From NCBI RefSeq assembly GCF_002101965.1, contig NZ_LQQA01000034.1:124001-188000 (forward strand): a stretch of DNA of 64,000 nucleotides. The letters run 5' to 3'. Under the pieces are notes generated by a model, which saw only the letters and a list, made by a program, of their open reading frames with translations, was not told the DNA's origin and did not search any database. This DNA comes from Mycolicibacterium wolinskyi (GTDB lineage Bacteria > Actinomycetota > Actinomycetes > Mycobacteriales > Mycobacteriaceae). This document shows positions 7,093-18,630 of this stretch, piece after piece. Positions within the stretch are counted from its first letter, which is position 1. Every line of letters starts with the position of its first letter. The translations under genes and the position numbers were made by a program.

Positions 7093-9240
7093 CTAGTTGC
7101 GTGCGAGCGCACCCTGCACGAGCTGGTCGATGATCGGCGTCATCAGTTGCGCGTACTCGGCCGTGATGTGGTTGTCGTCAAAGAACACCAGCGTGTTGCC
7201 GACGATCACCGGGCAGCGGGTGTCCGTACAGAAGAACTCGCTCAGATTCGCATACTGGCCGCCGCCTGCCCGCACGGCCGCCTCCTCGGCGGCAATGCCA
7301 TTGTCGGTCATGGCCTTCGCGCGATCCGGCGTACAGAAGGCGGCGTCGTCCATGTGGGCGGACAGGCACGTCGGCACCGTCGAGTGCGGGTCCGGGACCG
7401 GGCCGAGCACCAGAACCCGGGCGCCCGTTCCGCGCAGCTGTGACACCAGCGCCGTCAACCCGTCCAGCCAGGCTCGGTCGTAACTCACGAAGCCGAAGTC
7501 GGCCCCGTAGCGGCGCACCATGTCCAGCACGACCAGTGCGGGACGCTCCTTCTGGATTCGGGCGAGTACCGCAGCCCGCCACTGCTTGCACTCGGTGAAC
7601 TCCCGGCCGAGGTAGGGACTGAAGATCGGCAACTTCATCAATGGGCACGTGACCTTGGCCATGGTCTCCAGCCGCCAACCGTTCTGCTGCGCAACCGGTT
7701 CCAGCGCCGGCTGCCACATCGCGGCGTGCGAATCTCCGATCAGCGCAACCGTCGTCGTCGAATCGGCATCGCCGGACACACATTCCGGCTGTGCGACGTC
7801 TTTCCACGACACCACGCACCCGTCGACGAATGGCTCAGGTTTCGTGATGTTGTCAAGCGGTGGCGACAGATTCGAGGGAACGGCCCGCAGATCCGCTGAT
7901 GCCGCGACCGCGGCACGCAACTGCTCCTGCGGCGTAAGCACCCGCTGTTGAGGCGACGCCGGCGCCGCGACCGCGGCCACGGGCACCGCGGCCGGACCCG
8001 AACCGGTCGGCACCGGACGAATCGCCAACAACACCAGGCCGGCACACACCGCCGCCGCCGTCGCGGTGGCTCCCACCGCCAGGCTGCGCCAGGCCGACGC
8101 CCGCAGCGCGGCCGCGAACCGGGCCGGGTTCTCGATCAGATGCAGCGTCAGGATCGCCAGCCCGAGGGCCATCACCACCATCGCCAAGCGGCCGGCCACG
8201 CCGAGCTCGGTGCGAAACAGCGCCGGGGCCAACAACAAGGCGGGCCAATGCCATAGGTACCACGAATACGACACGCGGCCGATCGAGCGCATCAGGGGTT
8301 TTGCCAGCAGTCGGCCCACGCCGAGGTCGGGCGTCGCGCACCCGGCGCCGATCACCAGTGCGGTACCGAGGACCGGCAACAGCGCCGCGGTGCCCGGGTA
8401 CGGCGTCGACTCGCCGATCTGGGTGCATGTCACGACGATCAACGCCAAGCCGCCCCAGCCGATGACGGCGGCGCAGACCGGTGGCAGCGTGCGCCAGTTT
8501 GCGGCGGTCAACGCGATCAGACCACCCACGGCCAGCTCCCACGCCCGGGTAGGCAGGGAGAAGAACGCCCACGCCGGCATGGTGCGCGTCCACGTCAGCG
8601 ACAGGACCAACGAGGCGCCCGCGACGACTGCCAGCACCCCGACGTAGGGCAGTGCGGACCCCGCGTCGCGGCCGCGGCGGGTCAACAGCCAGGCGATACC
8701 GAGAATCAACGCCGGCCACAGCAGGTAGAACTGCTCTTCCACCCCGAGCGACCAGTAGTGCTGCAGCGGTGATGGCGGGGTGTCCGCTGCGAGGTAGTCG
8801 GTGCCCTCGGCGGCGAATCGGTAGTTGCCGACGTAGAGCGCGCTGGCGATGGTGTCGCCCAAGACACTGCGTGCCTGCAACGGCGGCAGCAGCACGGCTG
8901 CCGCGACCGATGTCGCGACGAGGACGACAGCCGCAGCCGGTAGCAGGCGTCGGGCGCGCGCGGCATAGAACTTCGTCAGTTTTATCGTTCCGGTGCGCGA
9001 CGCTTCGCGCCACAGCAGTCCGGTGATGAGAAAGCCCGATACGACGAAGAACACGTCGACGCCGATGAAGCCGCCGTGCAGCCCCGGCACCCCCGCATGG
9101 AAAAGTACGACGGCCACCACGGCCACCGCCCGCAGACCTTCGATGTCGGGCCGAAACTGTTTGCGAGACAGGTACTCCCGTCCACTCACGGTGCTGTCGC
9201 GGCGGGAGGTGACGTCCGAGGATGTGGTAACTCTATTCAC
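7093..9240 (-). CDS. Acyltransferase-3 / SGNH fusion, OatA-like O-acyltransferase
   Basis: 715 residues. The N-terminal half (about 30-400) is a multi-span acyltransferase-3 membrane domain with the signatures RPDIEGLRAVAV, FFVVSGFLIT and HYWSLGVEEQFYLLWP. The C-terminal part (about 430-715) is an SGNH esterase/transferase domain with the nucleophile block IGDSHAAMW near residue 500 and the DDNHI block with catalytic Asp and His near 688-691. The architecture matches peptidoglycan or surface-glycan O-acetyltransferases; mycobacteria have several such paralogues. The exact acceptor (peptidoglycan, arabinogalactan or glycolipid) cannot be read from sequence. It is transcribed convergently with the secreted-protein gene before it. 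GTG start. Confidence 0.9.
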   Translation of the reverse strand: MNRVTTSSDVTSRRDSTVSGREYLSRKQFRPDIEGLRAVAVVAVVLFHAGVPGLHGGFIGVDVFFVVSGFLITGLLWREASRTGTIKLTKFYAARARRLLPAAAVVLVATSVAAAVLLPPLQARSVLGDTIASALYVGNYRFAAEGTDYLAADTPPSPLQHYWSLGVEEQFYLLWPALILGIAWLLTRRGRDAGSALPYVGVLAVVAGASLVLSLTWTRTMPAWAFFSLPTRAWELAVGGLIALTAANWRTLPPVCAAVIGWGGLALIVVTCTQIGESTPYPGTAALLPVLGTALVIGAGCATPDLGVGRLLAKPLMRSIGRVSYSWYLWHWPALLLAPALFRTELGVAGRLAMVVMALGLAILTLHLIENPARFAAALRASAWRSLAVGATATAAAVCAGLVLLAIRPVPTGSGPAAVPVAAVAAPASPQQRVLTPQEQLRAAVAASADLRAVPSNLSPPLDNITKPEPFVDGCVVSWKDVAQPECVSGDADSTTTVALIGDSHAAMWQPALEPVAQQNGWRLETMAKVTCPLMKLPIFSPYLGREFTECKQWRAAVLARIQKERPALVVLDMVRRYGADFGFVSYDRAWLDGLTALVSQLRGTGARVLVLGPVPDPHSTVPTCLSAHMDDAAFCTPDRAKAMTDNGIAAEEAAVRAGGGQYANLSEFFCTDTRCPVIVGNTLVFFDDNHITAEYAQLMTPIIDQLVQGALARN

Positions 9241-9303
9241 TCAAGTACCGATGGTCCCACGGGACTCTGTGGATCCCGGGCATTTGTTGCTAGCGTCGTG
9301 GCG

Positions 9304-9687
9304 ATGCGGCGAAGGATCGGCACCGGCCTGGCAGCGGTGCTGTGCGCGGTCGTCGTCGGCTGTGAGTCCGGGACGGACACCGCCGCGGCAGACGGGACCT
9401 GCAGCCTCGACACCTTGCCACCGCAGGCCGCCGAAACGGTCGAGCTCATCGAAGCCGGTGGCCCATTCCCGTACCCACGCAACGACGGCGTGGTGTTCGG
9501 CAACTTCGAAGGCCGGTTGCCCGCGCATGAGCGGGGCTACTACCGCGAGTACACCGTTCCGACGCCCGGGCTGAGCCACCGTGGCAAGCGCCGGATCGTC
9601 ACCGGGGGCAAGCCGTTGGACGATCCGGCGGAGTACTACTACACCGGGGATCATTACGAGTCGTTCTGCCTGATCGGAGGCATGTGA
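9304..9687 (+). CDS. Secreted guanyl-specific ribonuclease (RNase Sa/barnase family), probable lipoprotein
   Basis: 127 residues with an Arg-rich start, a hydrophobic core and a lipobox-like VVGC (Cys20). The mature part matches microbial N1/T1-type RNases: VFGNFEGRLP, YYREYTVPTPG, RGKRRIV and TGDHYESF. By alignment to RNase Sa the catalytic set is intact: Glu82, Arg93, Arg97 and His117. It should cleave RNA after guanosine outside the cytoplasm, probably membrane-tethered if the lipobox is real. The stop codon overlaps the GTG of a barstar-like gene, so enzyme and inhibitor are co-translated. I took the ATG at 9304; a GTG at 9298 is also in frame. Confidence 0.88.
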   Translation: MRRRIGTGLAAVLCAVVVGCESGTDTAAADGTCSLDTLPPQAAETVELIEAGGPFPYPRNDGVVFGNFEGRLPAHERGYYREYTVPTPGLSHRGKRRIVTGGKPLDDPAEYYYTGDHYESFCLIGGM

Positions 9688-9962
9688 AGACGTATCGGAT
9701 CGACGGGGCGAAGGTCGCATCGAAGGCGGATTTCTTCACCGAGATCGGCCGGGCGGTCAACGGTGACGGCGGCTACTTCGGCTCCAACCTGGATGCGCTC
9801 GCGGACTGCCTGCGCGGTGGCTTCGGGACTCCCGACGATGGCGGGTTCAGATTCGTCATGACCTCCTACAAACAGGTCAAGACCGCCCTCGGAGACGACA
9901 CGTGGAGCACGTTGTTGTACATCTTCACCGCCGAGGGTGTCGACCTGTGGCTTGAAGCCTGA
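9684..9962 (+). CDS. Barstar-family ribonuclease inhibitor
   Basis: 92 residues, the usual barstar size, with no signal peptide. Recognisable family features are the start KTYRIDGAKVASKADFFTEI and the Gly-rich turn GYFGSNLDALADCL, which matches barstar's GxNLDAL block. Barstar binds and blocks barnase-type RNases in the cytoplasm, protecting the producer from toxin that has not yet been exported. The GTG start overlaps the RNase stop by four bases (GTGA), so the ratio of the two products is likely fixed by coupling. Confidence 0.88.
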   Translation: MKTYRIDGAKVASKADFFTEIGRAVNGDGGYFGSNLDALADCLRGGFGTPDDGGFRFVMTSYKQVKTALGDDTWSTLLYIFTAEGVDLWLEA

Positions 9963-10194
9963 GTGAATGCCAAGCGTTATTAGCAAATTCCGGCCCAGGG
10001 TGTCACGTGGGCATTCAAGCCGATAACGGCAGGGTGTCCGTGAGTTAGCAACCTGCCTGTGTCGCAACGGGGTTGACAGTTCAGCCCAAAGGTGTGACGG
10101 CGGCCGCGGGCCATCTCCGAAGCGGTTACGCTGGCGTTCTGCAATGTGTTAGCTGAACTCGTGGACCGACGAAAATGACTGAAGCGACCTGGGT

Positions 10195-10728
10195 GTGACC
10201 GTGAAGCTGCCAACCGGAGCGGTGACGTTGATGGCGGGTGCCGAGGGTTCGGCCCGGCTGTGGCAAACGCAGCCGGACGACATGGCGGCCGCGCTCCCGT
10301 GGTTGCGTACGACCGCGGTCCACCTCATCGCGCTGAACGACGGCATCCTTCGCTCAGGCCTCGACAATACCGAGGGTTTCGTCGCGACCTTCGGCTGCGC
10401 GTCGGACGCGCTGTCCTGCGCCCTGGCCCTGCAATTGGCACCGACAGACCCGTTTTCGTTGTGCATCGGCGTGCACAGTGTCGCGGATGGAGCCGCGAAG
10501 CTGTGCGATGTCGCCCACGGTGGCCAGACCCTGATATCGGGCACCACGGTGTCATCGGGGTTCGGCGGTCTACCGGCCGGTGCGACGTTGACGCACCTTG
10601 GCAGTCATCGCCTGGACGATCCGCAATGGCAGGAGCGGCTCTTCGAGCTGCGTCACCCCGGTCTCCCCAAGCGCATCCAGCTCTTGGACGTACCCCAGGC
10701 CGTGCTCGCCCACGACCTCCTGAACTGA
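10195..10728 (+). CDS. Stand-alone class III cyclase-like domain, probably inactive
   Basis: 177 residues. The start VTLMAGAEGSARLWQTQPDDM and the downstream GFVATFGCASDALSCALALQ align with the cyclase homology domain found at the N-terminus of large mycobacterial LuxR-type regulators (Rv0386/Rv1358/Rv2488c type). In active cyclases the first motif reads FTDVEGST, with a metal-binding Asp; here it is MAGAEGSA, so that Asp is absent. The second metal-site Asp region (VGDG in active enzymes) is also gone. It therefore looks like a binding or relic domain, lacking the ATPase and HTH parts of the full-length regulators. The GTG start has a nearby alternative at 10201. Confidence 0.7.
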   Translation: MTVKLPTGAVTLMAGAEGSARLWQTQPDDMAAALPWLRTTAVHLIALNDGILRSGLDNTEGFVATFGCASDALSCALALQLAPTDPFSLCIGVHSVADGAAKLCDVAHGGQTLISGTTVSSGFGGLPAGATLTHLGSHRLDDPQWQERLFELRHPGLPKRIQLLDVPQAVLAHDLLN

Positions 10729-10740
10729 TGCCGGGCGGCG

Positions 10741-11820
10741 TCAGGTGAAGGCGAGCCAGCTGGGCAACGCGCGCTCACCGGAATCGCACAACACCTGACG
10801 CGTGTCGCAATTACCGCGTGGCGAGCCCGCGCCGCTCCACATGCCGCCGGTGTCGCGGCGTAGCACGATCGCCGACGAGCCGCCGCCGTCGAGCAACACC
10901 GCGTTGTCGGCGCCCAGTCCGCGGAACAGATCCTGCATGTTGTCGGGTGTGTAACTGCCGCCCTGGAAGACGTAGAGCTGATCGTTGCCCCGGTTGTAGC
11001 CGACTGCGGTGCGGGCAGCGCTCGGGCCGTTGTCGTTGAGTTGACCGGTTTCACCCGGCGCCAACAAACCGATCCCGGCCACTGCGACGAACCTGGCACC
11101 GCGATCGAGGAGCCGCTGAATCTCCGGCGAGGCCGCGTCATAGTCGTTGTCGCCCTTGGGCATTATCACGTACGGTGCGCCGCCCACCGGAAGGATCATG
11201 GTGGCCAGCGCCGACCAGTGTTCATTACCTCCGGACAGGCCCTGCTTGCCCGCGTAGGCCAGCGTGCCGGTCACCGCGACGTTGGCACGGCCCTGGCCAC
11301 GGGTGTTGTCGACATAAGCGCCCAGCGGCGAACTGCATTTCGTGTCGCGCCACGACCCGCCCCGTTGGCCGCGCACATCGAAGAAGTTGGCATTGACCGC
11401 CATGATCGGTTGCCCCAGAACCTGCCAAGCGGCAAGGGGCGCATAGGTTTCCGACGCTTGCCAGAGGCCCTCACCGGTGCGCGCACCAGGGGTGCGCTCA
11501 CAGCGCGACTGATAACCCTGGTGAGTGTCGACCAGCAGTCGCGGATTCAGCCGGGTCGAAGCGTTCTTGATGGTCATCAGATGACCGCCGCCGTTGAGGG
11601 TGTACGCGCGGCCGTCGGCGGTCAGAAAGGGTGCGGCGAACTGACCGCCGAAGTTGTAGACGAGGTAGGAACCCTTGGTGTTGGCGATCGCACCCAGCAG
11701 CAGGGCTTTGGCATCCTCCGCCTTGGCTGCCGGCGGTCCGCTCGTACCGACGGCGGCACACAACGAGAAGATAGCGGTACCCGCTATCACACGTCGCAGC
11801 AGCTTTGCCAGCCCAGGCAC
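10741..11820 (-). CDS. Secreted phosphodiester glycosidase (NAGPA/DUF2233) family protein
   Basis: 359 residues with a Sec signal peptide (basic start, AIFSLCAAVG core, cleavage near AKAED at about 34). The family blocks are AVNANFFDVRGQ, PSAARTAVGYNRGNDQLYVF and NAVLLDGGGSSAIV. These match the phosphodiester alpha-GlcNAcase fold, which acts on sugar-phosphate diesters. Four Cys in the C-terminal part may form disulfides, fitting an exported protein. The substrate is unknown; mycobacterial envelope sugar phosphates are plausible but inferred. The GTG start has no SD and is about 7 nt from a good -10, so the message is probably leaderless. Confidence 0.8.
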   Translation of the reverse strand: MPGLAKLLRRVIAGTAIFSLCAAVGTSGPPAAKAEDAKALLLGAIANTKGSYLVYNFGGQFAAPFLTADGRAYTLNGGGHLMTIKNASTRLNPRLLVDTHQGYQSRCERTPGARTGEGLWQASETYAPLAAWQVLGQPIMAVNANFFDVRGQRGGSWRDTKCSSPLGAYVDNTRGQGRANVAVTGTLAYAGKQGLSGGNEHWSALATMILPVGGAPYVIMPKGDNDYDAASPEIQRLLDRGARFVAVAGIGLLAPGETGQLNDNGPSAARTAVGYNRGNDQLYVFQGGSYTPDNMQDLFRGLGADNAVLLDGGGSSAIVLRRDTGGMWSGAGSPRGNCDTRQVLCDSGERALPSWLAFT

Positions 11821-11827
11821 GGATTAC

Positions 11828-11855
11828 ACAATAACCACACAGGTAACTCTGTCAA
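11828..11855 (-). promoter_or_regulatory. Promoter of the phosphodiester glycosidase gene, leaderless
   Basis: On the minus strand TTGACA (11855-11850) and TATTGT (11833-11828) are 16 bp apart, and the GTG start at 11820 follows about 7 nt after the -10. A CTCTGT/ACAGAG inverted repeat (11847-11869) overlaps the -35 and could be an operator. Confidence 0.55.
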
Positions 11856-11924
11856 CATACGTAACAGAGCAGTCACGGTTGCGCATCGGGGTGGTCCCGA
11901 CTTTGCCGACCGTGCGAAACGCAG

Positions 11925-14702
<2,778 letters not shown>

Positions 14703-14707
14703 GCCGG

Positions 14708-15142
14708 TCACGCTAGCGGCGAGCCGGAGACCGAGGCTTCTCGATTCCTGATCGGTCTGGTGACCTGTTTGGCGAGGCAGGACGGGATGCCTGCGGTCAC
14801 ATCGGTGGCGTCGCGGCGGTACACGCTCGGCGGCACGCCGACGAGTTCGGTGAAGCGCGTGCTGAACGTGCCCAACGACGAACAGCCGACCGCGAAGCAC
14901 ACCTCGGTGACCGACATGTCGCCGCGCCGCAGCAGGGCCATCGCCCGCTCGATACGGCGGGTCATCAAATAGGAATACGGCGATTCGCCATAGGCGGCCT
15001 TGAACTGGCGCGACAGGTGTCCGGCTGACATGTTCACCCCGCGCGCGAGCGCTTCGAGATTCAACGGCTGCGCGTACTCCCGGTCGATCCGGTCGCGTAC
15101 CCGGCGCAGCAGCTTCAGATCACGCAGCTGTTGGTCGGCCAC
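14708..15142 (-). CDS. AraC-family transcriptional regulator (DNA-binding domain only)
   Basis: 144 residues, essentially a single AraC/XylS two-helix-turn-helix domain with no ligand-binding domain. LEALARGVNMSAGHLSRQFKAAYG is the first HTH, and VTEVCFAVGCSSLGTFSTRFTELVG the second, with the usual GVPPSVYRR ending. It is the promoter-proximal gene of an apparent minus-strand operon with the VOC and UvrA-like genes and is likely its regulator, in the MarA/SoxS style. A roughly 35-residue tail after the domain has no recognised function. Confidence 0.88.
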   Translation of the reverse strand: MADQQLRDLKLLRRVRDRIDREYAQPLNLEALARGVNMSAGHLSRQFKAAYGESPYSYLMTRRIERAMALLRRGDMSVTEVCFAVGCSSLGTFSTRFTELVGVPPSVYRRDATDVTAGIPSCLAKQVTRPIRNREASVSGSPLA

Positions 15143-15158
15143 ATCGGCGATCGTACGT

Positions 15159-15779
15159 CTACTCGGTTATGGCCACGGTCGCGACGACGAAGCGGCTGTT
15201 CTCGAACAGCGTGGGTGTACAGGCGACGCCGGTGATCCGCTGCGCGAGCGCGAAGCCTGCCGCGCTGAGGTCGACGTCGGCGATGTGAGCCGGATCGGCA
15301 TCCAGCGGTATCCCGACGCCACGGATGTCGTCGAGCAGCGCGTCGGGCTCGGCTCCGAACCGCTCGGTCGGAAACAGCAGATCGAAATCGACCAGCAACC
15401 GGCCATCGCGCCACCAGTGAAACCGGTGCACAGCGTTGACATTGCGGAAGTGCGAGACGACGGTTCTGTTACCGGACACGGGCTCGATCACGCTCTCCGT
15501 GACGCCGGCGTAGCCGTTGATCTCGGCGATCAAGGACCATCCGCCATCGATACCGGCGATGCCGACCATGGCCCGCGACGGGTCATAGTCGTCGGGCCAA
15601 CCCTCGACAACATGCGCGTAGAGGGCGTCGATGCCAGGCACTTCGGTCAGCCGATCAGCGGCCAGTGCGCCGACTAGGTGATCCGGCGTGATGTCACTGA
15701 CCAGCGTCACACAGTGCGCTTCCGCCCACGCCGGACGCCAGGAGCTCCACCACGAGTAGTCGTCGACCGTAGCAGACAC
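15159..15779 (-). CDS. Conserved hypothetical protein, DUF6461-like
   Basis: 206 residues, soluble, no signal peptide. The layout (WAEAHCVTLV, then a central GWSLIAEINGYAGV, then VNAVHRFHWWRDGRLLVDFD) resembles the actinobacterial DUF6461 group of unknown function. The Trp-rich N-terminus and alternating strands suggest an alpha/beta single-domain protein. It lies 16 bp from the AraC gene but upstream of it on the same strand, so it may be part of that transcript. I do not assign a function. Confidence 0.65.
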   Translation of the reverse strand: MSATVDDYSWWSSWRPAWAEAHCVTLVSDITPDHLVGALAADRLTEVPGIDALYAHVVEGWPDDYDPSRAMVGIAGIDGGWSLIAEINGYAGVTESVIEPVSGNRTVVSHFRNVNAVHRFHWWRDGRLLVDFDLLFPTERFGAEPDALLDDIRGVGIPLDADPAHIADVDLSAAGFALAQRITGVACTPTLFENSRFVVATVAITE

Positions 15780-15798
15780 AGTTCGTCATTCCTCCTCA

Positions 15799-17064
15799 TC
15801 ACGGCGGTGCGAGCCGATACACCGCGCCGGCGAAGTCGTCGCTGATGTACACCGCGCCGTCCGGGCCGGTGACTGCCGCGACCGGGCGGCCCCAACGCAG
15901 GCCGTTGTCGGCTTGGAAGCCGCCGACCAATGTCTGCTGTGGGCCCAATGTGCCGTCGCGCCAAGCGAAGAACGACACCTCGGGCTCGCGCGGTGACTCA
16001 CGGTTCCACGAGCCGTGCACCCCGACGAGCGCGCCGCGGCCGAACGGCTCCGGTAGCTCGCCGAAAGCCATACCCAGCGGAGCCGAGTGGGCACCGAGGG
16101 TCTGCTCGACCGGTTCCAGTGCGGCACAGTCCATGCGGCTGCCGTCGGGGTTGGTCTGCACGTCGCGGATGAAGGCGGCGGGCGGTGCGCCGTCGGGATT
16201 GCAGTACGGCCAGCCCAATTCGCGTCCCAGGGTCAGTCTCGCGATCGATTCCGGCGGATGTTCGTCGACGTAAGACTGCACGACGCGGCCCTCCGGGTCG
16301 GCGACGTTGTCCCGGTTGTTGACCGCGGTCCACAGCGAGCCGTCCGGGGCGAACGCCAGGCCGGTTCCGTTACGCACGCCCGTGGCGAACGGCTCCGGCG
16401 GCCCGCCGCCCGGCGGCACCCGCATGATCGTCGCGCGCGGCGGATCGGCCGTGCGATCCTCGGCGGAGATGTTGCCCGTCGAGCCGATCGAGAAGTACAC
16501 CGCGCCATCGCTTCCCACCACCACGCTCTTGAGGGCGTGGGCATACGCGCCGTGTAAGTCGGGGCTCTTGGCGTCGGGGAGATCGCCCGCGATGGTGCGG
16601 CGGTTCACGGCCCTGCCGTCGACATAGTCGTACGCGTCGATCTGATCGCTCTCGGCGACGTACAGCGTCGAGCCCGCGAACAGCAGCCCGTGCGGTTGGT
16701 CGAGCCCCTCCAGCACTGTCTGCTGTTCGGGGCGCACTTTCAGGACCTGCCCGGTGCTCGGGACGGATACCAGCAGCGCGCCGTCGGGTGCCCACGTCAG
16801 CATCCTCGCCTTCGGGATGCGGGCGATGACCTCGATCGTCCAGCCGGTGGGGATCAGCGCCTGGCGCGGTTCGTCGAGCGGTGCCTCGGCCAGTTCGGCG
16901 GGTACCCGCACGGTGGCCGGAGCCAAGCCCGTCGGGGGCTGTGCCGCCGTCGTCGTCGTGGTCGGCGGTGCCGGCGGGGGTGGATTGCCGGTGTTCGTAC
17001 CGCACGCGGTCAGCGCAACCGCGGCAGCCACGGCAAATGCTCTACGCCCCAGCGAGACTCGCAT
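15799..17064 (-). CDS. PQQ-type sugar (sorbosone/glucose) dehydrogenase-like lipoprotein
   Basis: 421 residues. A twin-Arg-containing signal (RRAFAVAAAVALTACG) ends in a lipobox Cys, followed by a Pro/Thr linker. The rest is a beta-propeller of the glucose/sorbosone dehydrogenase family: ARMLTWAPDGALLVS, DLHGAYAHALKSVVVG, FATGVRNGTGLAFAPDGSLW, AVTGPDGAVYISDDFAGAVYRL. Soluble members use PQQ and calcium; activity here is inferred from fold. The ATG at 17064 was chosen because it directly begins the signal peptide. Its first 23 bases overlap the end of the pirin gene upstream, so the two are co-transcribed. Confidence 0.82.
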   Translation of the reverse strand: MRVSLGRRAFAVAAAVALTACGTNTGNPPPPAPPTTTTTAAQPPTGLAPATVRVPAELAEAPLDEPRQALIPTGWTIEVIARIPKARMLTWAPDGALLVSVPSTGQVLKVRPEQQTVLEGLDQPHGLLFAGSTLYVAESDQIDAYDYVDGRAVNRRTIAGDLPDAKSPDLHGAYAHALKSVVVGSDGAVYFSIGSTGNISAEDRTADPPRATIMRVPPGGGPPEPFATGVRNGTGLAFAPDGSLWTAVNNRDNVADPEGRVVQSYVDEHPPESIARLTLGRELGWPYCNPDGAPPAAFIRDVQTNPDGSRMDCAALEPVEQTLGAHSAPLGMAFGELPEPFGRGALVGVHGSWNRESPREPEVSFFAWRDGTLGPQQTLVGGFQADNGLRWGRPVAAVTGPDGAVYISDDFAGAVYRLAPP

Positions 17065-17755
17065 GCATCTCCCAGACCAAGATCTCGGCGTTGTCGTCGG
17101 CGACGATCCGTTGGCCGCCCGAGTCGGTGAGCCGGGCGGCATCGCCACCCGAGAGCGCACCGGAGCCCTCGAGAGTCACGTCGCCGCGGGCGACGAAGAG
17201 GTGCACGAAGCGGGCGTGCGGCAGTTCCACGGAGTCGCCCGGCTGCAGGCGTGCGCCGTGCAGCGTGGCGTTGCGGTTGTGCAGTGTCACGGCCGCGTCG
17301 ACGGCGCCCGACGCGATCGGAGTCAGGGTATTACCGAGGTCGATCTCCTGCTGCTGGTAGCCCGGCGTCACCCCGGCCTGATCGGGCAGCACCCACATCT
17401 GCACGAAATGCACCGGCTCGCTTGACGACCCGTTCTTCTCCGAATGCTGCACCCCGGTGCCCGCCGACATCCGCTGCGCCAGGCCGGGATAGATCACCCC
17501 CGAGTTGCCCATCGAATCTTTGTGCGCCAGTTCGCCGTCCAGCACCCACGTGACGATCTCCATGTCACGGTGCGGGTGGGTGTCGAAGCCCGCGGCGGGC
17601 GAGACGATGTCGTCGTTGTTGACCAGGAGCAGGCCGTGATGGGTGTTGGCCGGATCGTAGTAGTCGCCGAACGAGAAGGAATGCCGTGACTGTAGCCAGT
17701 CTGTGGTGGTGACACCGCGGTCGTCGGCGCGTCGGATATCGACGGTCGGGGTCAT
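17042..17755 (-). CDS. Pirin family (YhaK-type) bicupin protein
   Basis: 237 residues. The N-terminal cupin carries the pirin metal-site pattern GFDTHPHRDMEIVTWVL and HKDSMGNSG...QRMSAGTGVQHSE, which supplies the His/His/His/Glu ligands. The C-terminal cupin is the shorter YhaK type (ARFVHLFVARGDV, EILVWEM). Pirins are iron cupins, some with quercetinase activity or redox-sensing roles. It is the first gene of a two-gene minus-strand unit with the sugar-dehydrogenase-like lipoprotein. ATG start at 17755, divergent from the SDR gene at 17818. Confidence 0.9.
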   Translation of the reverse strand: MTPTVDIRRADDRGVTTTDWLQSRHSFSFGDYYDPANTHHGLLLVNNDDIVSPAAGFDTHPHRDMEIVTWVLDGELAHKDSMGNSGVIYPGLAQRMSAGTGVQHSEKNGSSSEPVHFVQMWVLPDQAGVTPGYQQQEIDLGNTLTPIASGAVDAAVTLHNRNATLHGARLQPGDSVELPHARFVHLFVARGDVTLEGSGALSGGDAARLTDSGGQRIVADDNAEILVWEMHASLAGA

Positions 17756-17817
17756 GCCGCCCAGCCTACCGACGGGGTGGGCTGACCAACCGGTCGATTG
17801 ACGCCTAATCTGTCGTC

Positions 17818-18594
17818 GTGGATATCAATGGAGCTAGCGCAATCGTCACCGGTGGCGCGTCAGGTATCGGCGCGGCATCCGCCCGCCAGTTGGCTGCCAA
17901 GGGAGCCCGCGTCGTCGTGGCTGACCTGCAGGCGGAAAAGGGCGAGGCCCTCGCCAAGGAGATCGGCGGCGCGTTCGTCAGCGTCGACGTCACCGACACC
18001 GCCCAGATCGAGGCCGCGGTCAATAAGGCCACCGAACTCGGTCCGCTGCGTGCCCTGGTGAACTCGGCAGGCATCGGCTGGGCCCAGCGCACCATCGGCA
18101 AGGACGGCGAATTCGCGTCGGCGCACAACCTGGACGCCTACAAGAAGGTGCTCGCGATCAACCTGGTCGGCACCTTCGACTGCATCCGGCTGGCGGCGAC
18201 CGCGATGAGCCGCAACGAGCTCACCGACACCGGCGAGCGGGGCGCGATCGTCAACATGACCAGCGTAGCGGCCTTCGACGGCCAGATCGGTCAGGCCGCC
18301 TACTCGTCGTCCAAGGGCGGCGTCGTCGGCCTGACGCTCCCCGTTGCCCGCGATCTGTCGGCGGTCGGCATCCGGGTCAACACCGTGGCCCCCGGACTCA
18401 TCGACACCCCGATCTACGGCGAGGGCGAGGCGTCCGAAGCGTTCAAGGCCAAGCTCGGCGAGTCCGTGCTCTTCCCGCACCGCCTCGGCAAGCCCGAGGA
18501 ACTCGCGTCGATGGTCATCGAGCTGATCACCAACTCGTACATGAATGCCGAGGTCGTCCGCGTCGACGGCGGCATTCGGATGCCACCCAAGTAA
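17818..18594 (+). CDS. SDR, 3-hydroxyacyl-CoA dehydrogenase type-2 (HSD10-like)
   Basis: 258 residues. Cofactor motif TGGASGIG at 11-18, an acidic residue after strand 2 (VVADLQ) indicating NAD preference, NSAG near residue 82, and catalytic YSSSK near residue 161 preceded by the Ser of VNMTSVAA. The long TIGKDGEFASAHNLDAYKKV insertion and FPHRLGKPEELA ending are characteristic of type-2 3-hydroxyacyl-CoA dehydrogenases, a beta-oxidation-type activity on short or branched acyl-CoAs. GTG start, 62 bp from the divergent pirin gene. Confidence 0.9.
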   Translation: MDINGASAIVTGGASGIGAASARQLAAKGARVVVADLQAEKGEALAKEIGGAFVSVDVTDTAQIEAAVNKATELGPLRALVNSAGIGWAQRTIGKDGEFASAHNLDAYKKVLAINLVGTFDCIRLAATAMSRNELTDTGERGAIVNMTSVAAFDGQIGQAAYSSSKGGVVGLTLPVARDLSAVGIRVNTVAPGLIDTPIYGEGEASEAFKAKLGESVLFPHRLGKPEELASMVIELITNSYMNAEVVRVDGGIRMPPK

Positions 18595-18630
18595 TTCGTG
18601 CACCCGCCGGGTATCGGCCATGATCGTCAC

